A DNA stretch of 64,000 bases from Nocardioides oleivorans (GCF_004137255.1 NZ_SDWT01000001.1:1178001-1242000), one strand, 5' to 3'. Counted from the stretch's first letter, positions 45,598-54,357 are shown. Program-made: numbers and translations. The notes: generated by a model not told the origin, from the sequence alone.

Positions 45598-46382
45598 TGA
45601 GCAGCGCCACGATCGACCCCACCTCCCGCCGGGTCCCGCCGCTGGGCGGGTTCAACCGGACCATCCTCGGCATCGAGCTCCGCCGGATGATGCGCAACCG
45701 CCGCACCATCATCTTCACCCTCGTCTTCCCGACCGCGATGTTCTTCGTCTTCGGCTCGGGCGCGGGCGGCGACGAGCGGGTCGGTGTCGGCAACGTCGCG
45801 GCCTACGTGATGGTCTCGATGGCGTTGTACGGCGGCGCGCTGATCGCGGCGTCCGGCGGCGCGATGGTCGCGGTCGAGCGCGCCCTCGGCTGGTCCCGCC
45901 AGCTGCGGCTCACCCCGCTGCACCCGATCGCGTACATCATGGTCAAGGCGCTGGTCGCGCTCGCGACGGCGGCGCTCGCGATCGCCGTCGTCAACGTCAT
46001 CGGCGCCGTCCGCGGCCAGCCCGACATGCCCACCGCGACCTGGCTGGAGTGCGTCGTCACCACGCTGGCCTGCACGATGAGCTTCGCCGCACTCGGGGTC
46101 TTCGTCGGCTACCTGGTGCCCGGCGAGAACACCATGCAGATCCTCGGCCCCGGCCTGGCGCTGCTGTCGTTCCTGGGCGGGCTCTTCATCCCGCTCTCCC
46201 AGTACAGCCCCCTCATCCGCGACATCGCCTACTGGACCCCGATGTACGGCGTCGCCGAGGTCGCCCGTGCGCCGCTGACCCGCGACCTGCCGTGGTTCGC
46301 GATCGTCAACGCGGTCGTGTGGTTCGCGGTCTTCGTGCTCGGCGCGGCCTGGCGGATGAGCAAGGACACCGCGCGGGTCTGA
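45597..46382 (+). CDS. ABC-2 type exporter permease
   Basis: A 261-residue membrane protein with six hydrophobic segments and the ABC-2 features MMRNRRTIIFTLVFPTAMFF near the N-terminus and LGGLFIPLSQYSPLIRDIAYWTPMYG before the last segment. It pairs with the ATPase just upstream. In related loci a sensor kinase and regulator follow, but none is present here. Confidence 0.9.
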   Translation: MSSATIDPTSRRVPPLGGFNRTILGIELRRMMRNRRTIIFTLVFPTAMFFVFGSGAGGDERVGVGNVAAYVMVSMALYGGALIAASGGAMVAVERALGWSRQLRLTPLHPIAYIMVKALVALATAALAIAVVNVIGAVRGQPDMPTATWLECVVTTLACTMSFAALGVFVGYLVPGENTMQILGPGLALLSFLGGLFIPLSQYSPLIRDIAYWTPMYGVAEVARAPLTRDLPWFAIVNAVVWFAVFVLGAAWRMSKDTARV

Positions 46383-46403
46383 GGCCGACGCCGGGTCGCG
46401 GCG

Positions 46404-46465
46404 ACCGTTACCGAACAGTCCGGTCTCCCATGACCGTTTCGACGACCGGACTGTTCGGTAACGGT
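46404..46465 (+). terminator. 22-bp perfect inverted repeat
   Basis: Arms at 46404-46425 and 46444-46465 with an 18-base loop, 22 bases after the permease stop. Probably a terminator, though far longer than needed and without a T-tract; the outer ends read ACCGTTACC/GGTAACGGT. Confidence 0.65.
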
Positions 46466-46538
46466 TGCGATGTCGAGGAACCGGAGCCCGTTCCGTCCCC
46501 GGTGCACGACAACCGCACCAACGACGGAGGATCAGACC

Positions 46539-46979
46539 ATGGGACACATCAAGCGCTTCGACCACGTCGGCGTCACGGTCCGTGACCTGGCCCGGGCGAC
46601 GGAGTTCTTCGTGGGCCTCGGCCTGGAGGTCGAGGGCACGACGTTCGTCGAGGGCGACTTCATCGACGACGTCATCGCCATCCCGGGCTCGCGCACGGAG
46701 ATCGTGATGCTGCGCTGCCCGGGCGGCGGGAGCATGGTCGAGCTGTCGAGCTTCGTCCGCCCGGACATGACCGGGGGATCGCCCGACCCGATGGCCAACG
46801 AGCTCGGGCTGCGCAGCCTTGGCTTCGAGGTCGACGACATCGAGGGCGCCGTCGCGTGGGCGCAGGAGCAGGGCTACGGCCTGGTGGGCACCATCGGCGA
46901 GTACGAGGGCGTCTGGAGGCAGGCCTACGTCCGCGGGCCGGAGGGGATCATCGCCTCGGTCGCGGAGCGGATCGGCTGA
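46539..46979 (+). CDS. VOC (glyoxalase/bleomycin resistance) family protein
   Basis: A 146-residue single-gene unit: FDHVGVTVRDLARATEFFVGLGLEVEG at the start, an internal MVEL-SFVRP strand, FEVDDIEGAVAWAQEQGYGLVG, and YVRGPEGIIASVAERI at the end. The expected metal ligands of a VOC enzyme are the early His and two Glu residues (in MVELSS and PEGII). It may be a lyase, isomerase or dioxygenase-like enzyme. ATG 46539 has GGAGG 8 bases upstream. Confidence 0.87.
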   Translation: MGHIKRFDHVGVTVRDLARATEFFVGLGLEVEGTTFVEGDFIDDVIAIPGSRTEIVMLRCPGGGSMVELSSFVRPDMTGGSPDPMANELGLRSLGFEVDDIEGAVAWAQEQGYGLVGTIGEYEGVWRQAYVRGPEGIIASVAERIG

Positions 46980-46982
46980 CTG

Positions 46983-47105
46983 CTACGGCAGCGGCGAGGG
47001 CTCGGTCGGCGGCGCGTCGGGCTGCCCGGGATCGATCGGGCCGGGCCCGCTGGGGTCGCCGGGCGGGATGATCTCGGGCTCGGGGAGCGGAGGCGTGGTG
47101 GTCAT
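46983..47105 (-). CDS. Small proline-rich protein, 40 residues
   Basis: Not in a long reading frame but clear: ATG 47105, preceded by GCAGGAGGC, runs 40 codons to TAG. The product begins MTTTPPLPEPEIIPPGDPSG and ends PPTEPSPLP, about 40% proline with Asp, Glu and Gly. Codon third positions are G or C almost throughout. It is convergent with the VOC gene (3 bases between stops). Short Pro/Asp-rich proteins like this recur in actinobacteria; no function is known to me. The ribosome site is unusually close to the ATG. Confidence 0.5.
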   Translation of the reverse strand: MTTTPPLPEPEIIPPGDPSGPGPIDPGQPDAPPTEPSPLP

Positions 47106-47145
47106 GCCTCCTGCCTACGCCGCTCCCGGTCGGATCTGCACACCC

Positions 47146-47568
47146 CTAGCGGGGGTCGAGCAGCTGGACCGTCCGCTCGTCCTCCCGCCCGTCGAAGTAG
47201 CGGTCGAGCACCGCCCCGAACACCGGCTCGGACGGGTCGGCCCGCGCGAAGAGCGTCATCGACGAGCGCAGCTTCAGCGCGTCGACCGGGCCCAGCACGT
47301 CGTCGGCCGACGAGGCGTCGAGGTCGACCAGCGCCGTGCAGCACTCCCGCAGCCGCGGCCCGAGCACGTCGTGGGCGAGGTACGCCACCGCCTCGGCGAG
47401 GCCGGAGACGGCGTACTCCCGGGCCGTCGCCGAACGTCCGAGGCCGGCCACCTGGGGGAAGACGAACCACATCCAGTGCGACGTCTTGCGTCCCGCACGC
47501 AGCTCGGCGAGCGCCCGGTCGTGGGTGCCGCCGTCGTCCTGGGCGCGCACGAAGCGTTCGAGGTCCAT
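47146..47568 (-). CDS. DUF1810 family protein
   Basis: A 140-residue protein with DUF1810 hallmarks: DLERFVRAQDDGGTHDRALAEL, RKTSHWMWFVFPQ, GLGRSATAREYAV, LGPRLRECC and DALKLRSSMTLF. The family's biochemical role is unsettled. Single gene with a conserved full length. Confidence 0.9.
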   Translation of the reverse strand: MDLERFVRAQDDGGTHDRALAELRAGRKTSHWMWFVFPQVAGLGRSATAREYAVSGLAEAVAYLAHDVLGPRLRECCTALVDLDASSADDVLGPVDALKLRSSMTLFARADPSEPVFGAVLDRYFDGREDERTVQLLDPR

Positions 47569-47683
47569 GCGTCCTGCCTACGGGCCCGACCCCCGGATCT
47601 CCACACCCTTCGGGCTGAACCGGATGATCCGCGGGCGCGTGGCGGTCCTTCCGGTTCCGAGGCCGCCTCGCCACGATGTGGGC

Positions 47684-48283
47684 ATGGCGGACGAGATCGG
47701 CAGTGGGCGCGGGGTGCTGGAGGAGTGGAACGACGAGCGCGGCTTCGGGTTCATCGTCCCGGCCGACGGCGGGTCCCGCGTGTTCGTCCACGTCAGTGCC
47801 TTCCCCCGCGGTCGACGACCGGTCGCCGGGAGCGAGGTCAGCTACGCGGAGGGACGCGACGAACGCGGCCGTCGCCGGGCCGACCGGGTCGCGGTGGTCG
47901 GCGCCCGCCGGTCAGGAGCGCCCCACCCGCGCGGCACCGTGCCGGCGCTCGCCGTGGTGGGCGTCCTGGTGGTCGTGCTCGCAATCCTCACGCAGCGGGG
48001 CGACCTGCACGCGCTCGTGCCGATCGTCTACGCGGTGATGAGCCTGGCGACGTTCGCGACGTACGGCGCCGACAAGGCCGCCGCCCGAGCCGGGAGGTGG
48101 CGTACGCCGGAGTCGACCCTGCACGCGATGGCGCTGCTCGGCGGGTGGCCCGGTGCGCTCGTGGCCCGTCGCCTCCATCGCCACAAGACGAGGAAGCAGC
48201 CGTTCGTCACGGTCCTGTGGCTCACCGTGGTCGTCAACTGCGCCGCAGTGGGCTGGCTCGCGCTCGGCAAGCCGTTACCGTGA
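47684..48283 (+). CDS. Cold-shock domain fused to DUF1294 membrane protein
   Basis: A 199-residue two-domain protein. Residues 1-70 form a CspA-like fold with RNP motifs GFGFIVP and RVFVHVSAF. Residues 85-199 form a DUF1294 membrane module with two to three hydrophobic segments (VPALAVVGVLVVVLAI and VLWLTVVVNCAAVGWLAL) around YGADKAAARAGRWRTPE and GGWPGALVARRLHRHKTRK. The fusion is known in bacteria, but the link between nucleic-acid binding and a membrane is unexplained. ATG 47684 has a weak ribosome site. Confidence 0.88.
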   Translation: MADEIGSGRGVLEEWNDERGFGFIVPADGGSRVFVHVSAFPRGRRPVAGSEVSYAEGRDERGRRRADRVAVVGARRSGAPHPRGTVPALAVVGVLVVVLAILTQRGDLHALVPIVYAVMSLATFATYGADKAAARAGRWRTPESTLHAMALLGGWPGALVARRLHRHKTRKQPFVTVLWLTVVVNCAAVGWLALGKPLP

Positions 48284-48287
48284 CGCC

Positions 48288-48890
48288 GTGCCCCCCACCT
48301 CCCGCGCGACGCAGCTCGGCGCGCTCGTCCTCCTCCTGCGACCGACGTACGTCCTCACCGAGGTGGTCACGGCGGCCGGGACGCGGGGCGGCTACAGCTT
48401 CGTCGCCGACACCGTCAGCAAGCTGGGCGAGGTCGGGACGACCGACGGCTACAGCTCACCGCGCCACGCGGTGATGAACGGGTCCTTCATGGGCTACGGA
48501 GTCGCCCTCGCCGGCGGCGCGCTGCTGATGGCCGCGCCGCTCGGCCCGTGGGTGACGGGTCTGCTCGTGGTGTCCGGGGCGAGCTCGTACGCCGTCGGGC
48601 TGGCGCCGCTCGACCAGGACGCGACCCTGCACGCCCTGGCCGCGACGCCGTTGTTCGTCGCGCAGCCGCTCGCGCTGGCACTGCTCGGGCACCGCCTCAA
48701 GCACGAGAGGCCGCGCCTGGCGAAGGCCCTGCTCGCGACCGGGATCGTCACCGCGGCGGGTGCCGTCGGCTTCGTGCTGTCGGGCGAGGAGAGCCGGGTG
48801 GCCGGCACCCTCGAGCGGGCCGCGCTGTGGCCGGTGCTCGGCGGGCTCGCGGCCTTCGCGTGGTCGTACCGGCCCCGCCGCGGTCAGTAG
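48288..48890 (+). CDS. DUF998 membrane protein
   Basis: A 200-residue membrane protein with six hydrophobic segments: SKLGEVGTTDGYSSPRHAVMNGSF lies in the first loop and LAPLDQDATLHALAA in the middle, both typical of DUF998. GTG 48288 starts 5 bases after the cold-shock/DUF1294 stop. Its last 7 bases overlap the convergent 43-residue gene. Confidence 0.85.
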   Translation: MPPTSRATQLGALVLLLRPTYVLTEVVTAAGTRGGYSFVADTVSKLGEVGTTDGYSSPRHAVMNGSFMGYGVALAGGALLMAAPLGPWVTGLLVVSGASSYAVGLAPLDQDATLHALAATPLFVAQPLALALLGHRLKHERPRLAKALLATGIVTAAGAVGFVLSGEESRVAGTLERAALWPVLGGLAAFAWSYRPRRGQ

Positions 48891-49015
48891 CGCCTGCGCC
48901 GGTCCTGCACCTTCTTCACCGCGGCCTTGATCTTCGCCTGGTTGTGCGGCTTGCGCGCCTCGTCGAAGACCTTCTTGGCGACGCCGAGCGCCGCGAACTT
49001 CTTTCCCATGCCCAT
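48884..49015 (-). CDS. Small basic protein, 43 residues
   Basis: ATG 49015 has GGGTGG 7 bases upstream. The product starts MGMGKKFAALGVAKKVFDEA and ends VKKVQDRRRRY; it is rich in Lys and Arg, with one amphipathic helix likely. The second Met (49009) is an alternative start. It converges on the DUF998 gene with a 7-base overlap. It could be a DNA- or membrane-associated small protein; unrecognised. Confidence 0.6.
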   Translation of the reverse strand: MGMGKKFAALGVAKKVFDEARKPHNQAKIKAAVKKVQDRRRRY

Positions 49016-49174
49016 GCGCCCACCCTGCCGGAGCGGTCCAAGGCACGGATGAGAGGTCCATGAGAGGCCTCTCATGAAGATCCCTACTTAAGTCGGACAT
49101 CTGTGACCCGCGCCACGACGAACCACCAGACAAGCCGCCGGTCCCGGCGGCCCTGTCGACGAAGGGTCACTCCC

Positions 49175-49885
49175 ATGCGTTTCCCCGCAGTCCGCCGCCC
49201 GTCCCCCTCCCTCGCCGTCTCGGTCGTGGCGCTGGTCGTGGCGTCCACCGGTACGTCGTACGCCACGGGCCTGATCGGCTCCCCGGACATCAAGGACAAC
49301 TCCATCGCCTCGGTGGACATCAAGAACGGCACGATCCAGGGCAAGGACGTCAAGAAGAACACGATCGGCGCGAAGCAGGTCAAGGACGGCTCGCTCCGCG
49401 CCCGTGACTTCAAGGCGGGCCAGCTCCCGGCCGGCCAGACCGGTCCCCAGGGCCCGGCAGGCGTGGGCCGCTGGGCTCTCGTCGACGCGACGGGCACGAT
49501 CATCGCCCAGTCCGGTGGCTTCTCCGTGACCGCCGCCTACCCGGCGACGCCCGCCGCCGCCAACGGCAACGTCTACATCAACGCTGGCGAGAACCTCGCC
49601 AACAACGGCATCATCGCCACGATCGCCCTGCAGAACACCGTCGACCAGAACGGCGACACCGTCACCAACGGCCGCGCGCCCGGCGCCGACAGCAACCCGG
49701 AGTTCTCCGGCGAGGTCGCTGCCGCGATGTGCACGCCCGGCGTCGTGAACTGCGCGCCTCCCGGCACCGGCAACACCAGCCACCTGGTCGTGAGCCCGCG
49801 CAACAGCGACGGCAGCTTCACCACCGACGGCGACCGCAAGCGCTTCTACGTCGTCGTCACCGGTGACTCGACCGACCGGGGCTGA
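49175..49885 (+). CDS. Secreted repeat protein with short collagen-like segment
   Basis: A 236-residue protein with a signal peptide (LAVSVVALVVASTGTSYA near residues 13-30). Residues 35-80 repeat the pattern I/V-K-N/D-G-T/S-I/L about every nine residues (SIASVDIKNGTIQGKDVKKN), suggesting a small beta-solenoid. A QTGPQGPAG collagen-like bit follows. The C-terminal 130 residues include two cysteines and no recognised enzyme motif. Similar proteins are common in nocardioform actinobacteria, with unknown roles at the surface. ATG 49175 follows GAAGGG. Confidence 0.75.
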   Translation: MRFPAVRRPSPSLAVSVVALVVASTGTSYATGLIGSPDIKDNSIASVDIKNGTIQGKDVKKNTIGAKQVKDGSLRARDFKAGQLPAGQTGPQGPAGVGRWALVDATGTIIAQSGGFSVTAAYPATPAAANGNVYINAGENLANNGIIATIALQNTVDQNGDTVTNGRAPGADSNPEFSGEVAAAMCTPGVVNCAPPGTGNTSHLVVSPRNSDGSFTTDGDRKRFYVVVTGDSTDRG

Positions 49886-49920
49886 CCTGCTCGACCACGA
49901 CTGATCGACCACAGCTGATC

Positions 49921-49949
49921 GACGGGGCCGCTCTCGGGCCGGCCCCGTC
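49921..49949 (+). terminator. Terminator of the secreted repeat protein gene
   Basis: Arms GACGGGGCC (49921-49929) and GGCCCCGTC (49941-49949), 9 bp, 35 bases after the stop. Confidence 0.65.
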
Positions 49950-49960
49950 ATCCCCAGCCG

Positions 49961-49985
49961 GCAGACCCCCTTGTTTGGGGTCTGC
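49961..49985. promoter_or_regulatory. 9-bp inverted repeat upstream of the secretion cassette
   Basis: GCAGACCCC / GGGGTCTGC around CTTGTTT, 38 bases before the cassette start. It is next to the previous terminator, so it may be a second terminator or an operator of the cassette. Confidence 0.4.
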
Positions 49986-50023
49986 TGCTGGGGGAACTCT
50001 CTCCTCAGACAGGGAGGGTTCGC

Positions 50024-50308
50024 ATGACGATCATTCTCGACCCCGCAGCGGTCCGGGCCGGCTGGGTCCACGGCGACGACGCACACGCCGACGTGCAGGA
50101 CGCCCTCGGCCGCACGACGGACGCGGCCGGGCACGACCTGGCTGATCTCGCCGCGACGCTCGCCGACGCGGCCGGTGACCTCGACGGCGTGCTCCGCGTG
50201 GTCCTCGGCGTGATCGCCGAGCACCACGTCAACACCGAGCAGTGCATCGCCGACTTCGTGGCGAGCGACGGCAACTCGGCGGGAGAGTTCCATGGGCTTG
50301 CTCGATGA
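50024..50308 (+). CDS. EspC/WXG100-like small protein
   Basis: A 94-residue protein predicted to be all-helical, beginning TIILDPAAVRAGWVHGDD and continuing with Ala/Asp-rich helices to EEHHVN-like polar residues. The LDP start and helical hairpin with about 40-residue helices fit type VII secretion partners of the EspC group (family knowledge, medium certainty). ATG 50024 follows GGGAGGG. The last 17 bases overlap the next gene, which is expected for a chaperone-like partner of a larger cargo. Confidence 0.6.
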   Translation: MTIILDPAAVRAGWVHGDDAHADVQDALGRTTDAAGHDLADLAATLADAAGDLDGVLRVVLGVIAEHHVNTEQCIADFVASDGNSAGEFHGLAR

Positions 50309-51782
50309 CGCCGTCTCGGGCCTGAGGGGGGTCCTGGCCACGGTCGAGGACATCGACCTCTGGCCGCCGTGGGACGCCGCGCAGACCATCGTCGACGCCG
50401 TCGCGCAGGCGGTCGAGATCGCGACGCAGCCACCCGAGCCGAAGCCCGGCGACCTCAACGCGGCGGCTGCTGTCTGGCGACGCATCGCCACCTCCGTCGA
50501 CGACGCGAGCAACGACCTCGGCACCTGCCGCGACAAGATCGGCACCGCTGCCTGGGACGGCACCTCGGGAGACGGGTTCCGTACGTCGATGGCGCGCCTG
50601 CGCACCCGCACCGACACCGTCCCGCCCGCCTGCCGCGCCGTGGCGACCGCGCTCGACACGCTCGCCGACTCCATGACCGACGCCCGCGAGCGCCACCGGC
50701 GCGCCGACGACCAGCTGCGCCAGAACCTCGAGCTGTCGTGGGGAGACCTCCTCCCGTGGGAGCTCGTCGACCACCTGCGCGGGGTGGTCGAGGGCGTCGT
50801 GCACGCGATCCGGGAGGCCATCGGCGCCTACGAGGACGCAGCCGACGCGATCCACGTCGCGCGCAACGCGATCCGCACCGCGATGGACGAGATCGACCTG
50901 CCCGACCACCTGCCCGACGGCATCAGCCCCGTCTCGCTGGTCAACGGCTGGGAGGACGAGGACGGACCCCTGTCCGGCTCGGCGCTCGAGGACTACGACG
51001 AGGCGTTCGGCAACCTCAGCCCCGCCGAGCAGCAAGCCGTGCGCGACGCCTTGGCCGGCGCCCGCAGCGACGAGGAGCGCGCCTGGATCATCGCGGGCGT
51101 GGCCTCAGGGCTGAGCGGCACCGCGCTGGCCAACTACCTGACCAAGCTGCACACGATGAGCCCGTCGGAGCTCGACGACCTCGACCCGCCGACCGACGGC
51201 TCCTACGAGCAGCCCGACCAGACGACGTGCGGCTCCTCGACGCTGGTGATGTCGCGGATGCTCAACGACCCGGCCTACGCGCTGTGGATCGAGACCGGGT
51301 ACGACCCCGAGACGGGGATCACCGACCCCCGCACGCCCGAGCAGCGCTTCGCCGACGAGTCGCTCGCCATGCACGACCGCACCAACAGCCACCGGGACCG
51401 CGACGGCGACCTCCAGTTCCCGTGGCCCGAGGCCGCCGGCACCCAGCCGTGGGCGGTGGCCAACGAGATGTCCTCGGATGGCGGCAGCGGCGTGCCCGGC
51501 ACGGACTACGAGGTGGACACGGTCGCCCCGGGCGACCGAGGCACGACCTACGACCACATCGCGACCGCGGTGGAGAGCGGGCACAACGTCCCGCTCTACG
51601 TCGGCGACACGACCCGGCCGGGTCACGTCGTGCTGGTCACGGGCAGCACGGGCGACACGCTCACGATCTTCGACCCGGCCTCCGGGCACGAGCAGACGAT
51701 CTCCCGGGACGACTTCACCAGCGGGAACCTCGGGGTCTCCGGGTGGGACGAGCCGTGGTTCGCCGTCACGCCGTCGTCCTGA
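50292..51782 (+). CDS. WXG-like protein with C39-like cysteine peptidase domain, probable T7SS cargo
   Basis: A 496-residue protein with no signal peptide. Residues 50-150 form an all-helical region with a WXG-type turn, Trp88-Asp-Gly90, in the sequence TAAWDGTSGDGF, as in type VII substrates. Helices continue to about 300. The C-terminal domain has Gln307 six residues before Cys313 (QPDQTTCGSSTL), His445 (RPGHVVLV) and Asp461 (IFDPASGH), the order and Gln -6 spacing of C39-like papain-fold peptidases. The domain has two intact catalytic segments, so it looks active. It may be a toxin or a processing protease; it could also be a transglutaminase-like fold. No ESX secretion gene is in this window. 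Confidence 0.65.
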   Translation: MGLLDDAVSGLRGVLATVEDIDLWPPWDAAQTIVDAVAQAVEIATQPPEPKPGDLNAAAAVWRRIATSVDDASNDLGTCRDKIGTAAWDGTSGDGFRTSMARLRTRTDTVPPACRAVATALDTLADSMTDARERHRRADDQLRQNLELSWGDLLPWELVDHLRGVVEGVVHAIREAIGAYEDAADAIHVARNAIRTAMDEIDLPDHLPDGISPVSLVNGWEDEDGPLSGSALEDYDEAFGNLSPAEQQAVRDALAGARSDEERAWIIAGVASGLSGTALANYLTKLHTMSPSELDDLDPPTDGSYEQPDQTTCGSSTLVMSRMLNDPAYALWIETGYDPETGITDPRTPEQRFADESLAMHDRTNSHRDRDGDLQFPWPEAAGTQPWAVANEMSSDGGSGVPGTDYEVDTVAPGDRGTTYDHIATAVESGHNVPLYVGDTTRPGHVVLVTGSTGDTLTIFDPASGHEQTISRDDFTSGNLGVSGWDEPWFAVTPSS

Positions 51783-52783
51783 CGCTCGCGCTGGCCGCGC
51801 CGCTCCTGGCCGCGTGCAGCGGCGACCCGGAGATCACCTCCGACCGCAGCGACCTCGAGCGCGCGGTCGCCGTGTGGTCCGACCCGTGGGTCGCCCCCGA
51901 CTCCGCGACGGTCGCCGGGCCGGCGCTCGGCAGCAACGGCCAGGTCGACCGGGTCGTCGCGCGGCGGACGACGTCGTACGACCGGGACGTGGCGTCGGCC
52001 GCGCGCTCCGAGCTGCACGCGGCGAAGTCGCACGGGTGGCTGCGCACCTCCAGCACCTGCGGCGACGCCGTCCAGGTGGCACTCGTCTCCCCCAGCGGCG
52101 ACGCGCTCGCCCAGCTCGTCGTGACGCCCGAGGGTGACGGTGCCGAGGCGGCGCTGCAGGTCGTCACGCGCCACCACCTCGATGCCACCTGGCCCGCGCC
52201 GGACACCATCGAGCTCACGTGCCTGAACAGCCAGTCCCCGACCTTCGTCGCCCCACCGATCCAGTCGACACCACTCGGCGACGCGAGCGCGGTCGACGAT
52301 GCGCCGGCCGAGTGGCAGGACGAGGCGGGCGCCTCGGCGCTGCTCGACGAGGTCAACGCCGATCCCGCGCTCGAGTCGGTCGGCGTCCGCGTCGCGGCGC
52401 CGAGGCTCGAGGACGGGGTCAACCGGCGGCTCGCCCCCGCCGGCGTCGGCAGCACGGCGGCCAGGAGCCTCGGCGGTCTGGCGGCCGAGCTGGACGGATG
52501 GACGCTGACGTCCGCTGCCTGCGGAGGGGGCGGCTCCACCCGGGGCACCTTCGTCCGCTCGTACGGCGACGGCTGGGCCGTGCTCGCGGCCACCATCACC
52601 GACGACACCGCCGACCTGCGGGTGACGCTCCCGGTCGACGAGGGTCCGGACCCCGCGTGGCTGGGTGACCTGGTGCCGGTCGAGGGCTCGGTCTGCGTGG
52701 ACGGGCCGACGTCGCGCCTCCCCCGTCAGTCCGATGGCGTGCCCGCCGTCCTGCCGAGCGACCTGACGCCGATCGCCGACTAG
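51755..52783 (+). CDS. Lipoprotein of unknown function, companion of the peptidase gene
   Basis: A 342-residue protein with signal peptide and lipobox LAAC (Cys21). The mature part contains four more cysteines and no recognised domain; it holds repeated Asp/Ala-rich stretches. GTG 51755 overlaps the end of the peptidase gene by 28 bases, so the genes are coupled. It could be an immunity or export-site protein for the upstream cargo (inference from position). No third partner follows. Confidence 0.65.
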   Translation: MVRRHAVVLTLALAAPLLAACSGDPEITSDRSDLERAVAVWSDPWVAPDSATVAGPALGSNGQVDRVVARRTTSYDRDVASAARSELHAAKSHGWLRTSSTCGDAVQVALVSPSGDALAQLVVTPEGDGAEAALQVVTRHHLDATWPAPDTIELTCLNSQSPTFVAPPIQSTPLGDASAVDDAPAEWQDEAGASALLDEVNADPALESVGVRVAAPRLEDGVNRRLAPAGVGSTAARSLGGLAAELDGWTLTSAACGGGGSTRGTFVRSYGDGWAVLAATITDDTADLRVTLPVDEGPDPAWLGDLVPVEGSVCVDGPTSRLPRQSDGVPAVLPSDLTPIAD

Positions 52784-52965
52784 TCGACTTTCGGGACCGG
52801 GGCGGGAGCGGGCGCCGGATCGGGCCCATCCGCTACGACGACGTCAGCCGGGAGGCCCATCAGGCGAACGACAAGGGTGCGGCACGACGTGCGCCCGCGT
52901 CCGCAAAACGGCGTACGCCATGCGCGATTCACCTCGCGGCCACCGGGCTGCGGCAGACTGGCGGC

Positions 52966-54138
52966 GTGACCACGAAGATCTCCGTCGCCGGCCTCGGCTA
53001 CGTCGGCCTCTCCATGGCCGTGCTGCTGTCCCGCCACAACACGGTCGTCGGGCTCGACCTCGTCGCGGACCGGATCGAGCAGCTGCGCCGCGGCGAGAGC
53101 CCGATCCACGACGACGACATCTCGCGCTTCCTGGCCGAGGAGGACCTCGACCTCACCTTCACCACCGACGCCGACGAGGCGCACGCCGGGGCCGACTTCG
53201 TGATCATCGCGACGCCCACCAACTACGACCCCGAGACCAACTACTTCGACACCACCTCGATCGAGGCGGTGATGCGCGACGTCATGCGGATCAACCCGCA
53301 CGCCACGATGGTCGTGAAGTCGACGGTGCCGGTGGGCTACATCGAGGACGTACGCGCACGGCTGGGCACCGCGGACGTCATCTTCTCCCCCGAGTTCCTC
53401 CGCGAGGGACGGGCGCTGCACGACAACCTGTTCCCCGCGCGGATCGTCGTCGGCGAGGACTCCGAGCGGGCGCGCGCCTTCGCCGAGCTGCTGGTCAAGG
53501 GTGCGGACGCCGACGACGTACCCGTGCTCTTCACCGCGCCCACCGAGGCCGAGGCCATCAAGCTCTTCGCCAACACCTACCTCGCGATGCGGGTGGCGTA
53601 CTTCAACGAGCTCGACTCCTTCGCCCTCTCGCGCGGGCTCGACTCGCGCTCGATCATCGACGGCGTCGGGCTCGACCCGCGGATCGGCACGCACTACAAC
53701 AACCCGTCGTTCGGCTACGGCGGCTACTGCCTGCCCAAGGACACCAAGCAGCTGCTGGCGAACTACTCCGACGTGCCGCAGACGCTGATCTCGGCGATCG
53801 TCGACGCCAACACCACCCGCAAGGACTTCATCGCCTTCGACATCCTCGACCGCGAGCCACAGGTCGTCGGCATCCACCGGCTGATCATGAAGGCCGGGTC
53901 GGACAACTTCCGCGAGTCGTCGGTGCAGGGGATCATGAAGCGGCTCAAGGCCAAGGGCGTGAAGGTCGTGATCTACGAGCCCGAGCTCGAGGACAAGCAC
54001 TTCTTCGGCTCGAAGGTCTACCGCAACCTCGAGAAGTTCAAGGCGAAGTCCGACGTCATCGTCGCCAACCGCATGGTCGAGGAGCTCGCCGACGTGAAGG
54101 ACAAGGTCTACACGCGCGACCTCTTCGGCGGGGACTGA
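52966..54138 (+). CDS. ugd: UDP-glucose 6-dehydrogenase
   Basis: A 390-residue dehydrogenase: NAD motif [13 protein letters not shown] near residue 6, [21 protein letters not shown], and catalytic Cys255 in YGGYCLPKD. It oxidises UDP-glucose to UDP-glucuronate with 2 NAD+, giving precursors for capsule or cell-wall glycans. GTG 52966 is the start; TACGCC-rich sequence upstream has no clear promoter. It converges on the glycosyltransferase cluster. Confidence 0.92.
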   Translation: MTTKISVAGLGYVGLSMAVLLSRHNTVVGLDLVADRIEQLRRGESPIHDDDISRFLAEEDLDLTFTTDADEAHAGADFVIIATPTNYDPETNYFDTTSIEAVMRDVMRINPHATMVVKSTVPVGYIEDVRARLGTADVIFSPEFLREGRALHDNLFPARIVVGEDSERARAFAELLVKGADADDVPVLFTAPTEAEAIKLFANTYLAMRVAYFNELDSFALSRGLDSRSIIDGVGLDPRIGTHYNNPSFGYGGYCLPKDTKQLLANYSDVPQTLISAIVDANTTRKDFIAFDILDREPQVVGIHRLIMKAGSDNFRESSVQGIMKRLKAKGVKVVIYEPELEDKHFFGSKVYRNLEKFKAKSDVIVANRMVEELADVKDKVYTRDLFGGD

Positions 54139-54205
54139 ACCCAGCTCCTTCTCGGTCGATGTCAGGCCGGGGTTCTCGTCCGCGGCGCGCCCGTGTCGAG
54201 ACCGG

Positions 54206-54245
54206 CCGCTGGTTGAGCAGGGCGCCCAGCGCCCGTGTCGAAACC
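54206..54245. repeat. Dispersed repeat element, copy 1
   Basis: A 40-base unit starting CCGCTGGTTGAGCAGGGCGC and ending CGTGTCGAAACC, also found at 59822-59862 and 60324-60364. A partial second end (CCGTGTCGAGACC) lies just upstream. It sits between convergent genes. The rest of 54139-54357 shows no gene. Confidence 0.75.
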
Positions 54246-54357
54246 AAGGCCGTGGGTTCGGTCGACCGTGACCATCGATCACTGTGTCTTTTTGCGCCTC
54301 CGCTTCGCTTCGGCGCGTGTCCGCGGCGCCGGAAGCCCAACGCCGTGATGCTTCGCC

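Noticed and set aside
52780-52857. A 26-codon proline-rich frame on the minus strand (ends [10 protein letters not shown])
   Set aside because: No ribosome site and only weak codon bias; likely chance in GC-rich sequence.
54273-54357. Possible terminator with GCGCC/GGCGC stem
   Set aside because: The T-run lies on the wrong side of the stem for either strand.
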